From the NCBI GenBank assembly GCA_963676415.1, contig OY781097.1, positions 3,162,001 to 3,226,000 of the forward strand: a stretch of DNA of 64,000 nt. The letters run 5' to 3'. Positions 61,235-64,000 of this stretch are shown piece by piece. Position 1 is the first letter of the stretch. Each line of letters opens with the position of its first letter. The stretch comes from G963662905 sp963676415 (GTDB lineage Bacteria; Bacteroidota; Bacteroidia; Bacteroidales; WRLA01). The position numbers and the translations under genes were made by a program. The notes under the pieces were generated by a model. The model was not told the origin of the DNA and ran no database searches. It saw only the letters and a list, made by a program, of their open reading frames with translations.

Positions 61235-63064
61235 TTAATATTTTTGTTTGGGGCTATAAAGGAACAGGTTTATTTCGTCGATTAGTATTTCTTTTTTACC
61301 TCTGTGCCATATATAAATTTTAAGGTTGTCATCTTTTGACCTTACTTCTGGTGTAAGGTAGAATAATTCAATAGTGTTCCAGGTATTATACAGTATGTCT
61401 GATTTTTTTATTTCAAATGTGCGGTATTTATAGGGTTTCCCTTTATGATGGAATGATGCGACAAAAAGGGGAAGGGCTTCATCATATGTTTCTGGGATAA
61501 AAATTTTCGCGCTTCCAATTATCCAGGCATGATTTTGATGTGTCAGTTCACTGTATTTTATGTTGACCCCTGGCGAAAACTGGTTTTTATCATTTAAAAC
61601 ACAAACTTTTTGTTCATTAGGTACATTATCAAAATAGTTTCGGTATAGGGTCTTTTGCTCATAATTGTTGGCTACTTTGTTAAAGCCTTCAGCCGTTTCG
61701 TTGGAGCGGTCCACTAAAAGTTTCTTTTTATCATCATCGGTTACTGTGGTTTTTCCAAAAATGGCAAAGTAGTAATCCCTGGTCATTCTTTCTTTATCAA
61801 GTATGTAGTTTTCGAATTGCCAGGATTGAAACAGGTTTAACGCGATAAGCAATAGTGCTATGATTAGCCAAAAAACACGGCTTTTGCTTTTTCTTATGCT
61901 ATCGGTAATATAGCCCATTGGTATGGCCAACAGGGCATATGCCGGAACCATTGAGCGTGAACTGAAGCTTCCTCCGGCATACCACCACGTTGTCCAGCAT
62001 GATGAAAGGTATATGTCTAACACAATGAATATTACTATTGTATAGAAAATAGCTTTATTCTTCTTTTTATAAAGTGGGATCAAGCCTGCAAAAGCAAAAA
62101 GCATGATAGGCGTATAAATGAACCATCCCTTTCTGAAGCTGAACAGAAAGTTGAGGGTGTGGGGAGAGAGAAAATCGAGGCCTTCTCCGGCATTATTGCT
62201 ATACGAATAAAATAGATATTCCCCACTTATTGATTTCCAGTAAATTAGTTGTGGTACAATTATTATGAAAGCGCAAGCTGATGCTGCGATAATGTGTAAA
62301 TAGTATGTTTTAAACAAATATAACTTGTTGTTCAAATAATTGAGCCTTTTTTGCGACCATAATAAAGGTATGAGGATGCAAATGGCTTCAGTAGGACGGA
62401 TCAATGTGATGAAACCAAGTGCAAAGCCAATTACAATAGCATACTTTAATTTGGGTTCTGTATGCCATTTTATTGTGTGCCAAATTAATATGCTATAAAA
62501 ACTGAATAGGAAATTGTGTGAAAGCAATGTGCCGTCGTATATTGTCAAGTGGAAATAATTCGTCCCAAAAAATATAATTATCATTACAATAGCTGATGTT
62601 TTTCTGCTGAAGAAATGACGTAGTATCTTTGATAGAAACACTAAACCAATCATCGCATAAACTAAGCCGCAGAGAGTCAGGCAATATTGATAAGGTAAGG
62701 AGAGCCCGTCGGCAGCGTATCCAAGAGGTTCTGCTATAAAATGAGCCAAAAAGAAAAATGGTGCATAAAGAATGGATAATCCCATTGTGTATTTTATGAC
62801 CCAATTACCGTTTTCTAAATGAACGAGTTGGTAAAGAGTTGTGCTGGGCTGGTATTTGGCCATGAGCTCTTGCAGCCATTCCTGATTTGATATTCCGGTG
62901 TCGGAATAAATAAACTTAGCCGGGAGATAGAGATAATAGCCGAAAACATCCCATGTAAGCATATTGGCAGGATTAATAAAAAGCCGAAATGCTACCATTA
63001 GTATGCATAAAACAACTACTAATTGGATAATCGAAAATTTATATCTTATGAAGTACATGTGCAT
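61235..63064 (-). CDS. Polytopic membrane protein, GT-C/glycosyltransferase 39-like
   Basis: 609 residues from the ATG at 63064 (an upstream TTG at 63094 keeps the frame open). About 10-12 membrane helices occupy the first ~460 residues. An early loop has WDVFGYYLYLPAKFIY, whose Asp sits where GT-C enzymes keep their catalytic Asp after the first helix. Later features are FGTNYFHLTIYDG, IRPTEAICILIPLLW and RKGWFIYTPIMLFA. The last ~150 residues form a soluble domain (VCVLNDKNQFSPGVNIKYSE). This matches polyprenyl-phosphate-sugar-dependent glycosyltransferases in broad layout. The sugar and acceptor are unknown, and the family assignment is moderate. Confidence 0.7.
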   Translation of the reverse strand: MHMYFIRYKFSIIQLVVVLCILMVAFRLFINPANMLTWDVFGYYLYLPAKFIYSDTGISNQEWLQELMAKYQPSTTLYQLVHLENGNWVIKYTMGLSILYAPFFFLAHFIAEPLGYAADGLSLPYQYCLTLCGLVYAMIGLVFLSKILRHFFSRKTSAIVMIIIFFGTNYFHLTIYDGTLLSHNFLFSFYSILIWHTIKWHTEPKLKYAIVIGFALGFITLIRPTEAICILIPLLWSQKRLNYLNNKLYLFKTYYLHIIAASACAFIIIVPQLIYWKSISGEYLFYSYSNNAGEGLDFLSPHTLNFLFSFRKGWFIYTPIMLFAFAGLIPLYKKKNKAIFYTIVIFIVLDIYLSSCWTTWWYAGGSFSSRSMVPAYALLAIPMGYITDSIRKSKSRVFWLIIALLLIALNLFQSWQFENYILDKERMTRDYYFAIFGKTTVTDDDKKKLLVDRSNETAEGFNKVANNYEQKTLYRNYFDNVPNEQKVCVLNDKNQFSPGVNIKYSELTHQNHAWIIGSAKIFIPETYDEALPLFVASFHHKGKPYKYRTFEIKKSDILYNTWNTIELFYLTPEVRSKDDNLKIYIWHRGKKEILIDEINLFLYSPKQKY

Positions 63065-63109
63065 GGCTTGTGTTAATTGTTTCTTCTTTTGCAAGTAGAA
63101 TTATATCGT

Positions 63110-63117
63110 CAAAATTA
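63110..63117 (-). promoter_or_regulatory. -7 box of the GT-C-like gene
   Basis: Minus-strand TAATTTTG matches TAnnTTTG, 45 nt before the ATG at 63064. Confidence 0.45.
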
Positions 63118-63483
63118 ATCAATTCTTATTTCAGTCCAAGATATGTGATGATATTTTCCGAAAGGGTTAACTTGGAATTTTGTGGGTAATCGTAGCGATG
63201 GAAAGAAATATTATGCAGTAAGCTGTTTATGAGAGCATATTGATCTCTAAAAGATTCCTCCCTCCCGATTGCTCCGGGGCAAATCTTTAATTGCTTCTTT
63301 TGGTTTTATTGCAGTTGGGTTCTGTCCGAAATATAAAAGTTTGTCTTTCCACGAAGTTACCGGAAAAAACCTCAAAAATATTTATGCACAAAATCTAATA
63401 ACAAAAAAAACAGCCTGTTTTAACCAGGGAATCATCTTAATCCAATAATAACATGTATTTTTACGCACTGAAATACCTGAATT
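63118..63483. other. Gene-free divergent spacer upstream of hydE
   Basis: About 366 bp without a supported gene. Near the right end, TATTTTTA (about 63455) is a one-mismatch -7 box for hydE. A short palindrome AAAACAG-C-CTGTTTT lies near 63407-63421. Confidence 0.4.
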
Positions 63484-64000
63484 ATGGATATCGAGAAACT
63501 CTTGCACAAAAGTGATTGGACACAAGATGAAATCGTTTATTTGTTAAAAACCAAAGGAAAAGAACGAGAAGTACTTTTTGCGCACGCATCCGAAGTGAAA
63601 AAGGATGGTGTGGGCAATACAGTTTATTTTCGCGGTCTGGTAGAATATAGCAACCGTTGTGCAAAAAACTGCTATTACTGTGGTGTGCGCAGCGGTAATA
63701 AGGAGGTGCATCGCTACAATCTGGAAACCCGGGAAGTGATCGAAGCGGCCGAATATGCCTATGAAAACCGTTTTGCCAGTATGGTTTTGCAATCGGGTGA
63801 ACGATCGGATAAGCATTTTGTGGATAAGATTGAATATCTGCTTCAGGAGATTATGAAACTTTCAAATAACAGTCTGGGAATTACGATTTCTATGGGCGAG
63901 CAAAGCGAAGAAACATATCGTCGCTGGCGCAAAGCAGGAGCAAGGCGATATTTGCTGCGCATCGAGGCTTCTGACCCGGATCTTTACCAAAAAATGCATC
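63484..64000 (+). CDS. hydE: [FeFe] hydrogenase H-cluster radical SAM maturase HydE (3' end cut)
   Basis: 172 residues are visible; the gene continues beyond the right edge. A short helical N-terminus (LLHKSDWTQDEIVYLLKTKG) leads to the radical SAM motif CAKNCYYCGVR, binding the 4Fe-4S cluster that cleaves SAM. This follows YFRGLVEYSNRC, a segment typical of HydE/BioB relatives. RYNLETREVIEAAEYAYENRF, MVLQSGERSD and RRYLLRIEASDPDLY fit HydE better than BioB or PylB. HydE helps build the diiron subcluster of [FeFe]-hydrogenase together with HydF and HydG. Its presence suggests fermentative or hydrogen metabolism. Related maturases cannot be fully excluded from this fragment. Confidence 0.87.
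   Translation, partial: MDIEKLLHKSDWTQDEIVYLLKTKGKEREVLFAHASEVKKDGVGNTVYFRGLVEYSNRCAKNCYYCGVRSGNKEVHRYNLETREVIEAAEYAYENRFASMVLQSGERSDKHFVDKIEYLLQEIMKLSNNSLGITISMGEQSEETYRRWRKAGARRYLLRIEASDPDLYQKMH

Overview
The window is a bacterial chromosome segment from a member of the Bacteroidota, most likely an anaerobic or facultative Bacteroidia-type organism. The evidence is consistent. Many genes on both strands are preceded by the Bacteroidota sigma -7 box TAnnTTTG. There are T9SS cargo proteins with C-terminal sorting domains (7230-8921, 35229-37373) and the T9SS component PorQ. A WbqC-like protein, a TamL-like BamA paralogue, PAS-rich hybrid kinases and a LytTR regulator also fit. The partial HydE at the right edge points to [FeFe]-hydrogenase metabolism. 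No phage, plasmid or transposase genes are visible.

Layout. 1-4885: a seven-PAS hybrid histidine kinase cut by the left edge. 5.6-9 kb: an AspT/YbjL-type transporter and a secreted repeat protein. 9.4-23 kb: housekeeping genes (S9 peptidase, EamA transporter, serine hydrolase, porQ-ispH, rlmD) interleaved with three AAA_14/DUF4143 ATPases. Each ATPase has its own repeat array, with 31-33 bp period, just upstream of its promoter. 23.1-30.1 kb: a three-gene phosphorelay (Cache-PAS hybrid kinase, REC-kinase, REC-class III cyclase). 30.7-33.8 kb: divergent NlpC/P60 and PgpH-type HD phosphohydrolase. 33.8-38.5 kb: a zone where every gene is bounded by 7-8 bp minisatellites carrying a 25-bp GC-rich hairpin (six copies); two genes have C-termini that run into these repeats. 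38.5-42.4 kb: a RecD-like helicase and TamL. 42.6-42.9 kb: two identical tRNA-Val genes with a terminator.

42.9-56.6 kb is the most interesting block. On the minus strand, an operon of about 12 kb encodes a zinc-ribbon/coiled-coil protein, a membrane Ser/Thr kinase with nine TIRSG-like repeats at its N-terminus, a 1938-residue protein with seven concatenated CbxX/CfxQ-type AAA+ modules, a zinc-ribbon FHA protein and a PP2C phosphatase. A separate SiaB-SiaC-coiled-coil membrane protein operon follows. I infer a reversible phospho-threonine signalling system coupled to a dynein- or midasin-like single-chain AAA+ machine.

56.8-64 kb: a WG-repeat protein, bifunctional NAD(P)HX repair enzyme, LytTR regulator, a long gene-free stretch with nested inverted repeats, a GT-C-like membrane protein, and the start of hydE.

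All identifications come from reading motifs and comparing with remembered families. No database search was run.
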